Shown: piece by piece, positions 52,894 to 62,739 of the stretch
How the letters are laid out: each line of letters begins with the position of its first letter
How positions within the stretch are numbered: position 1 is the stretch's first letter
Assembly: GCF_002218025.2 (NCBI RefSeq)
Contig: NZ_AP018680.1
Coordinates: forward strand, 1,178,001-1,242,000
Reading direction: 5' to 3'
DNA length: 64,000 nt
Source of the DNA: Vibrio casei
GTDB lineage: Bacteria; Pseudomonadota; Gammaproteobacteria; Enterobacterales; Vibrionaceae
Translations under genes and position numbers: made by a program
The notes under the pieces: generated by a model
Databases searched by the model: none
Told to the model about the DNA's origin: nothing
What the model saw: only the letters and a program-made list of their open reading frames with translations

Positions 52894-53691
52894 ATGAATT
52901 CAGATATTCTATTCCATAAAACCTACCACCATCCAACCAGTAATGAATGGGTAGTGTTTGTTCATGGCGCAGGTGGAAGTTCTTCATTATGGTTCAAGCA
53001 AATTAAAGATTATCGACAACATTTCAATTTATTGTTAATTGATTTGAGGGGACATGGTCGTTCAAATCAATTACTGAAAAACATTATCTCTAAGCATTAT
53101 TCATTTGAAGAAGTTACGATGGATATTCTACGTGTTTTGGATCATTTGAAGATACAATCTGCGCATTTTGTTGGCATGTCTTTAGGCACCATTCTTGTGA
53201 GAAATTTAGCTGAAATGGCGAGCAATAGAGTGGACAGTATGGTGCTAGGTGGCGCCATTACGCGCTTAGATATTCGATCTCAGGTATTAGTGAAAGCGGG
53301 GGACATGTGTAAGCACATAATTCCATATATGTGGTTATATAAATTATTTGCGTACGTTGTTATGCCTCAACGTAGTCAGAAAGAATCTCGGCATTTATTC
53401 ATTCATGAAGCTAAAAAATTGTGTCAGAAAGAATTTAAGCGTTGGTTTAAATTAGCGGCTGATGTGAATCCAATGATGAAATACTTCAGAGAACGTGAAA
53501 TTGCTATTCCTACACTTTATTTAATGGGCGAGTTGGACTACATGTTTATTCATCCTGTAAAAGAAATGGTTTCTAAACATAGAAGTAGTTGGTTATTAGA
53601 GATCCCGAATTGCGGTCATGTTTGTAATGTAGAGCGTCCTCAAGAATTTAATAATTATTCAATTAAGTTTATTCAGAAACACAGTAAATAA
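52894..53691 (+). CDS. Alpha/beta hydrolase
   Basis: A 265-residue alpha/beta-hydrolase. The oxyanion region is FVHGAGGSSSLW, the nucleophile elbow is GMSLGT (Ser) and the catalytic His is in NCGHVCNVERP. Substrate unknown. ATG 52894 has GAGAG at 5 nt. Its stop overlaps the hairpin at 53680-53710. Confidence 0.9.
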   Translation: MNSDILFHKTYHHPTSNEWVVFVHGAGGSSSLWFKQIKDYRQHFNLLLIDLRGHGRSNQLLKNIISKHYSFEEVTMDILRVLDHLKIQSAHFVGMSLGTILVRNLAEMASNRVDSMVLGGAITRLDIRSQVLVKAGDMCKHIIPYMWLYKLFAYVVMPQRSQKESRHLFIHEAKKLCQKEFKRWFKLAADVNPMMKYFREREIAIPTLYLMGELDYMFIHPVKEMVSKHRSSWLLEIPNCGHVCNVERPQEFNNYSIKFIQKHSK

Positions 53692-53710
53692 CCTTAATTG
53701 ATTTACTGTG
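53680..53710. terminator. Hairpin shared by the hydrolase and DUF2007 genes
   Basis: CACAGTAAAT (53680-53689) and ATTTACTGTG (53701-53710) are perfect arms spanning the hydrolase stop codon, between convergent genes. It is probably a terminator, but the T-runs are weak. Confidence 0.6.
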
Positions 53711-53721
53711 GATCTCGTCAT

Positions 53722-54039
53722 TTATTGCTTATGGTCACTATTTCCACAGTTCCAACATACCGCAAATGTGGCTTCGACGGATTCATTACATTGATTACAT
53801 ATCCAGTTAGGTAGTTCATCATCTTTTCTATTTTCATACTCAGTGATAATGTCTTTAGCTTGTTTTTCAAATCGATCGTTGACAAGCCAGACATAAGGAT
53901 CAGTATCGTTTGTCATTGGGATCTCACCTTTTAGACTGAAGATATTATCAGAGTGAACTTCTGCATGAATATTTTGGCTTTCAAGTAAGCCACGAACAAT
54001 ATGGGCTTCTATTGGATCATGAGCACTAAATATTTTCAT
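53722..54039 (-). CDS. DUF2007 domain protein with C-terminal zinc ribbon
   Basis: A 105-residue protein. Its N-terminal ~65 residues fit DUF2007 (MKIFSAHDPIEAHIVRGLLE); the end is a small zinc ribbon with CxxC pairs at WICNQC and CWNCG. DUF2007 is a putative signalling domain of unknown ligand. It overlaps the ynjF stop by 4 nt, so it is the last gene of the ynj operon. Confidence 0.88.
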   Translation of the reverse strand: MKIFSAHDPIEAHIVRGLLESQNIHAEVHSDNIFSLKGEIPMTNDTDPYVWLVNDRFEKQAKDIITEYENRKDDELPNWICNQCNESVEATFAVCWNCGNSDHKQ

Positions 54040-54677
54040 TCTTCGGTATCCTTAAAAGAGTTCACTTCCGATTGTTGTATGGTTTGATAACCAGCCCATA
54101 TGCGGTTTCCAGCTGTGAAAAAACAAATTAAAGCAAAAATAGCGGCCAAGATAGGGAAGTGTTGTGGCCATATACAAAAAGCAATAAAGATAGCGATAGT
54201 CTCTGTGCCCTCTGCAACGCCGGACATATAGTACAAGGATTTATTTCTATAAACGGGGTTTTCAATTTTTTGTTTTGCAGCAATAGAAGCAAAAGCGAGA
54301 AAGCTGCTACCTGTTCCGACAAAAGAAATGATTAAAAGAGCACCCCACACGGCATTTTGATCTGGGTTGGCTAAAATAAAACCAAATGGGATCAGAGCAT
54401 AAAATAAAAAATCCAGAGTGATATCTAAAAATCCACCAGCATCAGAAGGAGAGGTAAGGCGTGCAATAGCCCCATCTAATCCGTCGCCAATTCGGTTTAA
54501 TATAATGAAAGTCAGAGCCAAGGTATATTGCTCTAACCATAAACTTGGTAAAGCACATAGTCCGAGTAAAAAGCTGCACCATGTGACTTTATCCGCTGAA
54601 ATGTCATTGTTAATACAGATTTTTGCCGTAAAATTTAACGGTGTTTTAATAATGGGGATCATGTATCTATCGAGCAT
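54036..54677 (-). CDS. ynjF: YnjF-like CDP-alcohol phosphatidyltransferase
   Basis: A 213-residue integral membrane enzyme of the CDP-alcohol phosphatidyltransferase family. The motif DG-x2-AR-x8-G-x3-D-x3-D is present in DGLDGAIARLTSPSDAGG, continuing to FLDITLDF. It closely matches E. coli YnjF, whose product is unknown. It overlaps ynjD by 11 nt and the DUF2007 gene by 4 nt. Confidence 0.92.
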   Translation of the reverse strand: MLDRYMIPIIKTPLNFTAKICINNDISADKVTWCSFLLGLCALPSLWLEQYTLALTFIILNRIGDGLDGAIARLTSPSDAGGFLDITLDFLFYALIPFGFILANPDQNAVWGALLIISFVGTGSSFLAFASIAAKQKIENPVYRNKSLYYMSGVAEGTETIAIFIAFCIWPQHFPILAAIFALICFFTAGNRIWAGYQTIQQSEVNSFKDTEE

Positions 54678-55326
54678 TAAGACTTTCCTCTTTTAGGTTA
54701 TCCCAATGAATAAGAGTACCATCTTCTGGGGCATCCATTTCATCATGTGTCACCATTAAGGTGGGAACTTGTGCTTGTTTTAGTTGTGTGAATACCCAAC
54801 GGCGAAAAGCCACTCTTAAATTCATATCTAATTTGTTAAATGGTTCGTCCAATAATACGGCTTTAGGTTTTGCTTGCAGCATTCGTAATAAGCTTACACG
54901 TGCGCGTTGACCCCCTGATATTTGGTGTGGCATAGAGCAAGCTAGCTTATCAAGGTTCACCTGCTTCAGACACTTGATTACATGTTGCTTTCGTTCTTTA
55001 CCTTTTATTTCATTCGGCAATCCTATAGCGATATTTTCCCACACATTCAAATGTGGAAAAAGAAGGTCATCTTGAAATAAAATGCCGATCTGACGTTGAT
55101 GAGGGAGCGTTGTTTCAATTGATTGTTGATTGAGTACAATCTTACCTTCTAGTAAAAAATCATCAGATAAGTGGCCTGCAATTGTGCTTAATAAGGTTGA
55201 TTTACCACAACCACTTGGCCCCATCAATGTCAGAATCTCGCCTGGCTTTATTAGCATATTGACGCCTTCGATAAGTGGCCCTTGATGCTTATGATGAATT
55301 GACAATGATTGTAGTTGTAAGCTCAT
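54667..55326 (-). CDS. ynjD: YnjD-like ABC transporter ATP-binding protein
   Basis: A 219-residue ABC ATPase. Walker A is GPSGCGKST at about residues 36-44, the signature is ISGGQRARVSLLR and Walker B is AVLLDEPFNKLD. It resembles ThiQ and thiamine-type importers but is nearest to E. coli YnjD (QRQIGILFQDxLLF). It shares one base with the ynjC stop (TAATG). Confidence 0.92.
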   Translation of the reverse strand: MSLQLQSLSIHHKHQGPLIEGVNMLIKPGEILTLMGPSGCGKSTLLSTIAGHLSDDFLLEGKIVLNQQSIETTLPHQRQIGILFQDDLLFPHLNVWENIAIGLPNEIKGKERKQHVIKCLKQVNLDKLACSMPHQISGGQRARVSLLRMLQAKPKAVLLDEPFNKLDMNLRVAFRRWVFTQLKQAQVPTLMVTHDEMDAPEDGTLIHWDNLKEESLNAR

Positions 55327-56999
55327 TACTTAATCCCCAAGGGTGTAAGGTTTGTTCTTCGTTGTAACAATCGGTTTGTGAACAACGCAACACTGAAGAA
55401 CACAAATGGTAAAATGGCTTGCCACAATGCATATAATGCAACCACACGTCGATCATGACCGCTTGATAATGCAACGGCTTCTGTAGTGAGCGTAGTGATG
55501 CGACCAGCGCCTAACATAATAGTTGGTAGGTATAGTGCTAAGCTCACACTTATCCCCATTGCCCAAGCAAATAATATAGCACCGGATAAGGTGCGCACTT
55601 TAATTTTAAACCAAGTCATTATCGGTGATAGACCTAAACTGGTAGCGGTTTGTGATAAGCGAATAGGGTAACTTTTCCAGGGACCATCTAGGCTGAGGTA
55701 TATATAAGGGAAGGCAAAAAAGACATGTGACCAAACCACCCATGTTAAGTAATGATCTTGTCCTACCCATAAGCTGGTTATTTGCATGCCAAACAATAAT
55801 GAAAGTTGTGGAATAAGGATTGGTAAAGCAATGATGTACATAGGTAAAGCAATGCTAAATTTGTGACGATATTCATGAGCGATTATGGCAAGTACCAGAG
55901 CAATAAAACTACTGAAAAGGGCAATACTAATACTGGTTATAATCGTTTCTTGAATATAAAACCACTCACTTTGCCAAAACCGTAAGCTCCAGTTAGTCGG
56001 TAGCATATTTGGAAATTGCCACCGTTGAGCAAACGTCCAAATAATAATAATAGGTAGCGTAGCTAAACTTATGGCTGCGAGTAAGAGAAAGAAATACGGC
56101 TTAATTACAATATGGCTATGTCGACCAGAGAGCATCCAAGAACGGTAAAAACCTAAGAAAGTTCGTTCCAGCATCCATATTAATGCAATCAGTAATGAAC
56201 ATAAAAAGAAGAGAACAAAAGCACCTGCAGCAGCGCGAGGAAGCTGGCTTAAGTCTGGTTCGTTAAACCATTGCCAAACTAATACAGAGAAAGTTGGTGG
56301 GTGAGTAGGGCCTAATATTAAGCTGACATCTACCACTGAGCCTGAGTAAGCGATAATAGCAAATAAAGGAAAGCGCATGTGTTTCCACCATTGGGGAAAT
56401 AAAATTTTCCACCAAGATTGATGTAAAGAATAACCTAAACTTTGACTTACCTGTAACGTTTCAGAGACTTTAAGGTTATGTAAAATCGGCATGCTCATTA
56501 ACAGTAAAAAAGGTGTTTCCTTAATTGCTAATGCAAAGGTTAAACCAATTCCAACGGTATCTTGTAATGAAAAAAAACCATCAAAAAGCGTGTGACTAAA
56601 AACCAAATGAATAAGGCGTGCAATCCAACCTGTATCGGAAAATAAAAATAGGAACCCAACCGCGAAAGCAACATGGGGTAAAGCGAGGAGTGGAGATAAA
56701 GATTTCTCAACCCTCACCCAGTGTCGAGTCCCCCAATAAGCTTGAATAATAGAAAATGTCATTATCGAAGCGAGTAAAGAACTCGAAATCGCAATAAATA
56801 GAGTTTGCTTGATGGAGTGCAGAACGCCCGGCCAGCTAAAAACAGAATAAAAGGCATCAAGGCTGATATTGAAAAGCCCAAGAGGCGGTATATAACCGAG
56901 CGCAGGGGCGATCATACCAAAAAAACCGGGTATAAGAGGGAATACTCCAATGAGTAACACGATTAAATAACTCAGCCGAAGCATCAAGCTTTTATCCAT
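55326..56999 (-). CDS. ynjC: YnjC-like ABC transporter permease (fused double permease)
   Basis: A 557-residue permease with about twelve membrane helices: two BPD_transp_1 domains in one chain, as in ThiP and FbpB. E. coli YnjC is 511 residues. It starts MDKSLMLRLSYLIVLLIGVF. It lies between ynjB and ynjD. Confidence 0.92.
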   Translation of the reverse strand: MDKSLMLRLSYLIVLLIGVFPLIPGFFGMIAPALGYIPPLGLFNISLDAFYSVFSWPGVLHSIKQTLFIAISSSLLASIMTFSIIQAYWGTRHWVRVEKSLSPLLALPHVAFAVGFLFLFSDTGWIARLIHLVFSHTLFDGFFSLQDTVGIGLTFALAIKETPFLLLMSMPILHNLKVSETLQVSQSLGYSLHQSWWKILFPQWWKHMRFPLFAIIAYSGSVVDVSLILGPTHPPTFSVLVWQWFNEPDLSQLPRAAAGAFVLFFLCSLLIALIWMLERTFLGFYRSWMLSGRHSHIVIKPYFFLLLAAISLATLPIIIIWTFAQRWQFPNMLPTNWSLRFWQSEWFYIQETIITSISIALFSSFIALVLAIIAHEYRHKFSIALPMYIIALPILIPQLSLLFGMQITSLWVGQDHYLTWVVWSHVFFAFPYIYLSLDGPWKSYPIRLSQTATSLGLSPIMTWFKIKVRTLSGAILFAWAMGISVSLALYLPTIMLGAGRITTLTTEAVALSSGHDRRVVALYALWQAILPFVFFSVALFTNRLLQRRTNLTPLGIK

Positions 57000-57019
57000 C
57001 GATGATGACTGATTAACAT

Positions 57020-58177
57020 CTATCGGCTATAACGCTTAAGCCAAGCTTGTTCAAGTGCAGTTTGCCAACTAGGATGGGGTTCGGCAACTGAAGGAAAAAG
57101 CTTGGTATTTTTAGCGCTGCCAGTTAAGTAAGCGGTTTGTAAAATAGAGGGATCGCCCCAAATGTTAATATCCCCTTTTTTAGATTGAGCTTCTGGACTA
57201 AGTAAGAAATTAATTGCCACCATTGCCCCTTCTTTTGCATTAGCATTCCATGGAATAGCTAAGAAGTGAATATTGGATAAAGCGCCACTTTTCCAAGCGT
57301 ATGTCGTCGTCGTTTTTGCTAATTTACCGCTGGCTTGCGCAGAAAACACTTCATTAGGGTTAAATGTTAGAGCAATATCGATTTGATTATCATCTAAAAG
57401 TTGAACAAGCTCTGGTTGGCTAGTCGGAAAATGTTTACCTTTTTGCCATGTTAAAGGCTGCAAAGCATCTAAGTAATCCCAAAGTGGCTGAGTCGTGCTG
57501 GTGAATGTTTTAGGATCAACGGGTTTGGCAAGCGCGGGATCATGATTGGTTAACTCGATTAATAATGCTTTTAAAAAACTGGTGCCATGAAATTGAGGTG
57601 GTTTTGGATAGGTAATTCGTCCAGGATGCGCTTTGGCATAAGTAAGTAAAGCAAGGGCGGACATAGGAGGCGATGGCAGCTTTTTTGTGTCATAGATATA
57701 CACCAATTGGCCCACACCCCAAGGCGCTTCTAAGCCGTTGGTCGGCTCTGCAAAATCTGTCGTGACAGGGAGTGATTGATCAACTTTCTCCCAGTTCGGA
57801 AGAGCGTCGACAAAAGGCCCGAAGAGTAATTGGTTATGCTTCATGGATTTGAAATTTTCACCATTGATCCAGACGACATCGACACTGCCATTACTATTTT
57901 TATTCGCCGCTTTTTCGGCTAAAAGGCGGGTTGTGGTTTCCGCAATGTCACTGACTTTTACATGATGAAGTGTAATCCCATAGCGTTGCTTAACTTGCGA
58001 GCTTGCCCAGCGAAGATAATCATTAATTTCTTGGCTTCCTCCCCAGGCATTTAAATACACATCTTGTCCTTTCGCTTTTACTTCAATAGATTGCCAATCC
58101 GATAACGTGTCGGCGTGAGACATAAAAGGTAAAGTTGTGGAGAGTGTTAACGCACAGCTAAGCAAAAAATGTTTCAT
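57020..58177 (-). CDS. ynjB: YnjB-like ABC transporter substrate-binding protein
   Basis: A 385-residue periplasmic binding protein with signal peptide MKHFLLSCALTLSTTLPFMS and cleavage near SHA-DTL. It belongs to the thiamine/iron-type extracellular binding proteins and matches E. coli YnjB (388 aa). The ligand is unknown. It is the first gene of the five-gene unit ynjB-ynjC-ynjD-ynjF-DUF2007. E. coli has ynjE (a rhodanese) between ynjD and ynjF; that gene is absent. Confidence 0.92.
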   Translation of the reverse strand: MKHFLLSCALTLSTTLPFMSHADTLSDWQSIEVKAKGQDVYLNAWGGSQEINDYLRWASSQVKQRYGITLHHVKVSDIAETTTRLLAEKAANKNSNGSVDVVWINGENFKSMKHNQLLFGPFVDALPNWEKVDQSLPVTTDFAEPTNGLEAPWGVGQLVYIYDTKKLPSPPMSALALLTYAKAHPGRITYPKPPQFHGTSFLKALLIELTNHDPALAKPVDPKTFTSTTQPLWDYLDALQPLTWQKGKHFPTSQPELVQLLDDNQIDIALTFNPNEVFSAQASGKLAKTTTTYAWKSGALSNIHFLAIPWNANAKEGAMVAINFLLSPEAQSKKGDINIWGDPSILQTAYLTGSAKNTKLFPSVAEPHPSWQTALEQAWLKRYSR

Positions 58178-58320
58178 ACAAATCCTATGTAATGGTACAT
58201 GTTGTAATAGAAGACAGAACTAAAAGGAAAAAAATTTCATTATTTCTAATAAATTAGCGCCTTAAAAATGCCATCTATGAGGGTAAGAGCTATCCGGCTC
58301 AATGGGTATTTTAGTAAATA

Positions 58321-58345
58321 AAAACCAGCGACAGGCGCTGGTTTT
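58321..58345 (-). terminator. Terminator of purR
   Basis: AAAACCAGCG (58321-58330) and CGCTGGTTTT (58336-58345) with a 5-nt loop, 31 nt after the purR stop codon. Confidence 0.9.
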
Positions 58346-58376
58346 ATAGTTTAGTCATGCTTATTATTGTTGTCTG

Positions 58377-59381
58377 TTATTTTAATGTTTTTACCGTTGA
58401 ACGTTCAAGAATTTCAGGAAACATTTCAAATACTTGCTTCGCATGGTCTTTATCTTTGATTCGTTCTAGAAGAATTTCGACAGCATTCTTACCTAAACGA
58501 CGCTTAGGTTGGTGAATCGTGGTTAATGGTGGTGAAAAGTAAGCCGATAGATCAATGTTGTCATAACCAATGACGGAAATGTCTTCTGGAATATTGATTC
58601 CTTTTTCTTGTAATCGACTCATTAGGCCGAGCGCCATAATATCATTGAAACAGAAAACTGCCGTTGGTCTTTTTTCCATAGCCAGAATTTTATCCGCTGC
58701 GATGACCGCTGTATCACATTCAAAATTACCTTCTAATAACCATTCTTCAGGTAACGATAAATCTTCTTCAGCTAAAGCACGTTTACAACCGGCGATACGT
58801 TCTTTACATGCCATTTTCTCAAAATGACCACTTAAGCACGCAATATCGGTATGACCATGGTCGAGCAAATAGCGGGTTGCTAGGTAACCACCGGCTTCGG
58901 AGTTATCAACAATTTTATCGGCTTTCGATGTCTCAGGCCCCCAATCCATAACCACCTTGGGGATGTCTGGATGACCATCTAGCATTTCGCGTAGTTCTTC
59001 ATCAAGATCGGAACACATTACCAATAATCCATCGACACGTTTTCCTGCAAGCATACGGATATAATCGCGTTGTTTGTCGACTAAACCACCGGTATTACAC
59101 AAAATGAGAGTATAGCCTTGACGATAGCAATAGCTTTCTACGCCATCGACCACTTCTGCAAAGAATGGATTGGTTGATTGCGTAACTAACATCCCAATCG
59201 TGCTGGTGGTATTACATTTTAAGCTACGAGCCACCGCACTTGGGGCGTAATTAAGTTGTTTAACGGCCGCCATGACTTTTTCTTGCGTTGTTTCTGCAAC
59301 AAAACGAGTCTTATTGATGACATGAGACACGGTTGTGGTTGAGACTCCAGCAATGCGTGCGACATCTTTAATTGTAGCCAT
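58377..59381 (-). CDS. purR: Purine repressor PurR (LacI family)
   Basis: A 334-residue LacI-type repressor. It starts [20 protein letters not shown], with the HTH at residues 4-23 and the hinge SAVARSLK. The effector domain holds the family stretches [20 protein letters not shown] and [12 protein letters not shown]. The E. coli protein binds hypoxanthine and guanine and represses purine genes such as purB. ATG 59381 is the family start. Confidence 0.95.
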   Translation of the reverse strand: MATIKDVARIAGVSTTTVSHVINKTRFVAETTQEKVMAAVKQLNYAPSAVARSLKCNTTSTIGMLVTQSTNPFFAEVVDGVESYCYRQGYTLILCNTGGLVDKQRDYIRMLAGKRVDGLLVMCSDLDEELREMLDGHPDIPKVVMDWGPETSKADKIVDNSEAGGYLATRYLLDHGHTDIACLSGHFEKMACKERIAGCKRALAEEDLSLPEEWLLEGNFECDTAVIAADKILAMEKRPTAVFCFNDIMALGLMSRLQEKGINIPEDISVIGYDNIDLSAYFSPPLTTIHQPKRRLGKNAVEILLERIKDKDHAKQVFEMFPEILERSTVKTLK

Positions 59382-59548
59382 AGTGAGTTTCCCTTGTGCG
59401 GATGTTACTGAATCTTGTAATAGAACAAGCGACTAAAAAGATAAAAGTCGCCTTTTATGAGCGACTTAGGATAATTTCATATTATTTAACCACTGATTTT
59501 AGTCTTAAAAGACAGTGCTGACAATCAAATGGCGTACTTTTATCGATG

Positions 59549-59578
59549 AAAGCAATCGTCGACGCCAACGATTGCTTT
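59549..59578 (-). terminator. Hairpin after elyC
   Basis: AAAGCAATCGT (59549-59559) and ACGATTGCTTT (59568-59578), 11 perfect pairs with an 8-nt loop, 31 nt past the elyC stop. The T-tail is weak. Confidence 0.65.
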
Positions 59579-59609
59579 CTAGGTTTTAAGAAAGGAGATA
59601 CTGAAACTA

Positions 59610-60410
59610 TTATTCTAATGTAGTGGTCGGCTCTGTGGTTACCGGTTCAGTCACTAAAGTATTGCGAATAGAAAGCCACCAGCGACCAAGTTGTTCATGC
59701 CAGAATCGTTCGCTTTGTTCTAGATATTTAGCTTGAGGAGTGAAACGATCCCATGCTTCATTAATGTTATCAAAGGCGAGGTAATTGGTTGGTGCGGGAA
59801 TGGGATCCAAACCGGCACTTTTAAATTCTGTCATTGCTCGTTGCATATGGCTTGCTGAAGTCACTAGAACGAGCCTCTTTGAACCAACAAATCCAACTGC
59901 TTGTCTTGCTTCTTCCCATGTATCTTTTGCGCTCTCTAATAAGACAATATCGGATTTTGTTACGCCGAGTGATACCGCAACCGTTGCCATCATGCGAGCA
60001 TTACTGACAGAGGATCCTGCTGCGTAGCCTGATAAAATCAATTTGGCACCAGGGTACATACGTAAAATACGGATACCTTCAGTGAGCCGCATTAACCCTG
60101 TTCGTGAAAGCTCTGAGGTTGGGGGCATATCGTCATCCACGGTATGGCCGCTGCCAAGTACCATTACATAATCAATGGTACCGTCCACGGGAAGAAATGC
60201 TTTGTAGGTCCGCTCTGTCGCTTTTAATAATGGGGTAGTAACAGGTTGAAACGAAAAAAGGAAAATACCCATTAATGAAATAAACATAAACACACAACCT
60301 GTACCACGCTTATAGGTAAACATGATAAGAAAAAGGCCAATGAATCCAATGATCAATAAGGCCGGTAAGGGCATTAATAAAGATGACAATATTTTTTTTA
60401 GCTCAAACAT
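59610..60410 (-). CDS. elyC: Envelope biogenesis factor ElyC (DUF218/YdcF-like)
   Basis: A 266-residue inner-membrane protein. Two helices at the N-terminus are followed by a DUF218/YdcF-like domain (DYVMVLGSGH, LILSGYAAG, LVTSASHMQRAM). E. coli ElyC affects peptidoglycan and lipid-carrier use. It is divergent from cmoM, as in E. coli (ycbC-smtA). Confidence 0.93.
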   Translation of the reverse strand: MFELKKILSSLLMPLPALLIIGFIGLFLIMFTYKRGTGCVFMFISLMGIFLFSFQPVTTPLLKATERTYKAFLPVDGTIDYVMVLGSGHTVDDDMPPTSELSRTGLMRLTEGIRILRMYPGAKLILSGYAAGSSVSNARMMATVAVSLGVTKSDIVLLESAKDTWEEARQAVGFVGSKRLVLVTSASHMQRAMTEFKSAGLDPIPAPTNYLAFDNINEAWDRFTPQAKYLEQSERFWHEQLGRWWLSIRNTLVTEPVTTEPTTTLE

Positions 60411-60522
60411 TCTATATAGTCCGAAAATTCATCATTTAGTAAATAAAACGTAGTAATTGCTTTATTCCTGTATTTGCTGTGACAGAATACACGCAAAATT
60501 TAGTTATCTTAAACGAAAAGCG

Positions 60523-61314
60523 ATGAAACAAGACCGAAATTTCGATGATATTGCGCATAAATTCGCCAAAAACATTTATGGTTCTGATAAAGGTGATATT
60601 CGTCAGACCATTGTTTGGCAAGATTTAAAGCAAGCACTCTTAATGTTTGATACTCAATCTTCCGCTTTGACGATATTAGATGCAGGTGGTGGTTTAGGTC
60701 AAATGTCTCAGAAGTTAGCACAATGTGGCCATCAAATTGTATTCTGCGATCTGTCTCGTGAAATGTTGGAACTTGCTAAGCAAGGTGTTGAGCAACAAGG
60801 GTTAAGTGACCAGTTTTGTTTTATCCATTCATCGATACAACATTTAGACCAAAAGTTTAATGAACCGGTTGATTTAGCCTTATTTCATGCCGTCATGGAA
60901 TGGTTAGACGATCCACAAGCGGTTTTAAAATGTGTGTTAAATAAACTCAAGCCAGGCGGTATTGCTTCCGTGATGTTTTATAATCACCATGGCCTAGTTT
61001 TGAAGAATGTGACTTGTGGTAATATCCCACATGTTTTACAAGGAATGCCACACAGAAAACGGTTTAAATTACAACCTCAACAAGGTTTACTTCCTGATGA
61101 TGTTTATCAATGGATAGAAAGGGAAGGCTTTCAAATCTGTGGGAAATCTGGTATTCGATGTTTCAACGACTACATTGGAAATCAGCAATACATGGGCGAT
61201 TATGATGCCGACGACGTGATGGCGCTAGAACAACAATTATGTCGTACCGAACCTTATCTTTCGTTAGGTCGTTACATACATGTCTGGGCACAGAAGCCGC
61301 ATACGAATATTTAA
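60523..61314 (+). CDS. cmoM: tRNA 5-carboxymethoxyuridine methyltransferase CmoM (SmtA)
   Basis: A 263-residue SAM-dependent methyltransferase that methylates cmo5U at the wobble position of some tRNAs. The SAM motif is ILDAGGGLGQMSQKLA. I chose ATG 60523 (MKQDRNFDDIAHKF); the E. coli protein is 261 aa. It lies directly upstream of mukF, the usual smtA-mukFEB order. Confidence 0.95.
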   Translation: MKQDRNFDDIAHKFAKNIYGSDKGDIRQTIVWQDLKQALLMFDTQSSALTILDAGGGLGQMSQKLAQCGHQIVFCDLSREMLELAKQGVEQQGLSDQFCFIHSSIQHLDQKFNEPVDLALFHAVMEWLDDPQAVLKCVLNKLKPGGIASVMFYNHHGLVLKNVTCGNIPHVLQGMPHRKRFKLQPQQGLLPDDVYQWIEREGFQICGKSGIRCFNDYIGNQQYMGDYDADDVMALEQQLCRTEPYLSLGRYIHVWAQKPHTNI

Positions 61315-61371
61315 ACTTATGCCTAAATAACGTCAGAGCATAAAGTCATTATAAAAGTAACAGGACGAATA

Positions 61372-62739
61372 ATGAGTGAAATAACTCAATCCTTAGTTGA
61401 AGAACCAATAGTTGAAGAACCGATTGGTGAACAGCCAATTGATGAAGTGGTTAGCTGGGTTAAACAAAATAATTTCACCTTGAACCTCTCAAGTGAGCGT
61501 TTAGCCTTTTTGATTGCCGTTGCGGTATTAAGCAATGAAAAATTTGATGAAGAGCTTGGTGAAGGCGAATTACAAGACGCCTTTAAGATCGTTACTCGAT
61601 TATTTGAAGATACCGGTGAAGCCTCCGTATTTCGTGCTAATAACGCGATTAATGAACTCGTTTCTCAGCGGCTTATCAGTCGTTTTGTTAGTGAGTTAAA
61701 TGAAGGTGCAAGCATTTATCGCATGTCGCCTCTTGGCATTGCGATCACTGATTATTATGTACGTCACCGTGAATTCTCAAAGTTGAAATTATCTATTCAG
61801 CTTTCGATGGTGGCAGATGAAATGTCTAAAGCCGTTGAAGCCGCCCAGCAAGCCACCGATACATCACAATGGCAGAAACATGTTTATGGTGTATTGAAAT
61901 ATTCAGTAAGCGAAATTTTTGACCGAATCGATCTGAACCAAAGGGTGATGGACGATCAGCAAATTGAAATTAAAGAACAGATTGCTCAGTTACTAAATCA
62001 AGATTGGCGTGAAGCCATCAGTAGCTGTGAAAGCTTATTAACGGAAACTTCAAGTACTTTGAATGAGTTACAAGATACTTTGCAAGCTGCTGGTGATGAG
62101 CTGCAAACTCAGTTGCTTGATATACAACAAATGGTTTATGGGCAAGAAGGGCTTGATTTTATAGATGCGATTTTATTCACACTGCAAACTAAGCTCGACC
62201 GTATTATTAGCTGGGGTCAGCAAGCCATCGATTTGTGGATTGGCTATGACCGCCATGTTCATAAATTTATTCGTACTGCCATTGATATGGACCAAAATCG
62301 TGCCTTCAGCCAACGGTTACGACAATCGGTAACCGATTACTTTGATGCGCCTTGGTACCTTATTTATTCAGATGCAGAGCGTTTGCGTGATATGCGTGAT
62401 GAAGCGATGTTGCTGCGTGACGATGAAGTTACCGGACAAGTACCCACAGATGTAGAATATGAAGAATTAACCGTTGTTGATGATGCATTAAGCGAACGTG
62501 TTGCTGAAATGCTACAACAGCATAAAGAAACAGGGCGACCGATTGATTTGGGCGCGGTGTTACAAGATTACCTTGCGCAGCATTCTCATGCGCAACATTT
62601 TGACTTAGCCAGAATGGTGATCGACCAAGCGGTAAGAATGGGGTATTCCGAATCGGATTATCAAGCCATACAACCCGACTGGAAAGCGATCAACGATTTT
62701 GGAGCAAAGGTACAAGCGAATGTCATCGATCAATACTAA
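61372..62739 (+). CDS. mukF: Chromosome partition protein MukF (kleisin)
   Basis: A 455-residue kleisin of the MukBEF condensin; E. coli MukF is 440. The winged-helix N-domain, the long helical middle and the C-terminal MukB-binding domain ([18 protein letters not shown]) are present. Residues 9-23 hold a repeat [15 protein letters not shown] ahead of the conserved start, which accounts for the extra length. It overlaps mukE by 20 nt. Confidence 0.96.
   Translation: MSEITQSLVEEPIVEEPIGEQPIDEVVSWVKQNNFTLNLSSERLAFLIAVAVLSNEKFDEELGEGELQDAFKIVTRLFEDTGEASVFRANNAINELVSQRLISRFVSELNEGASIYRMSPLGIAITDYYVRHREFSKLKLSIQLSMVADEMSKAVEAAQQATDTSQWQKHVYGVLKYSVSEIFDRIDLNQRVMDDQQIEIKEQIAQLLNQDWREAISSCESLLTETSSTLNELQDTLQAAGDELQTQLLDIQQMVYGQEGLDFIDAILFTLQTKLDRIISWGQQAIDLWIGYDRHVHKFIRTAIDMDQNRAFSQRLRQSVTDYFDAPWYLIYSDAERLRDMRDEAMLLRDDEVTGQVPTDVEYEELTVVDDALSERVAEMLQQHKETGRPIDLGAVLQDYLAQHSHAQHFDLARMVIDQAVRMGYSESDYQAIQPDWKAINDFGAKVQANVIDQY

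Noticed and set aside
54667..58177. Thiamine transporter thiBPQ
   Set aside because: The domains are related, but the sequence and the presence of a ynjF neighbour fit ynjBCD better, and no thiamine gene or riboswitch is nearby.
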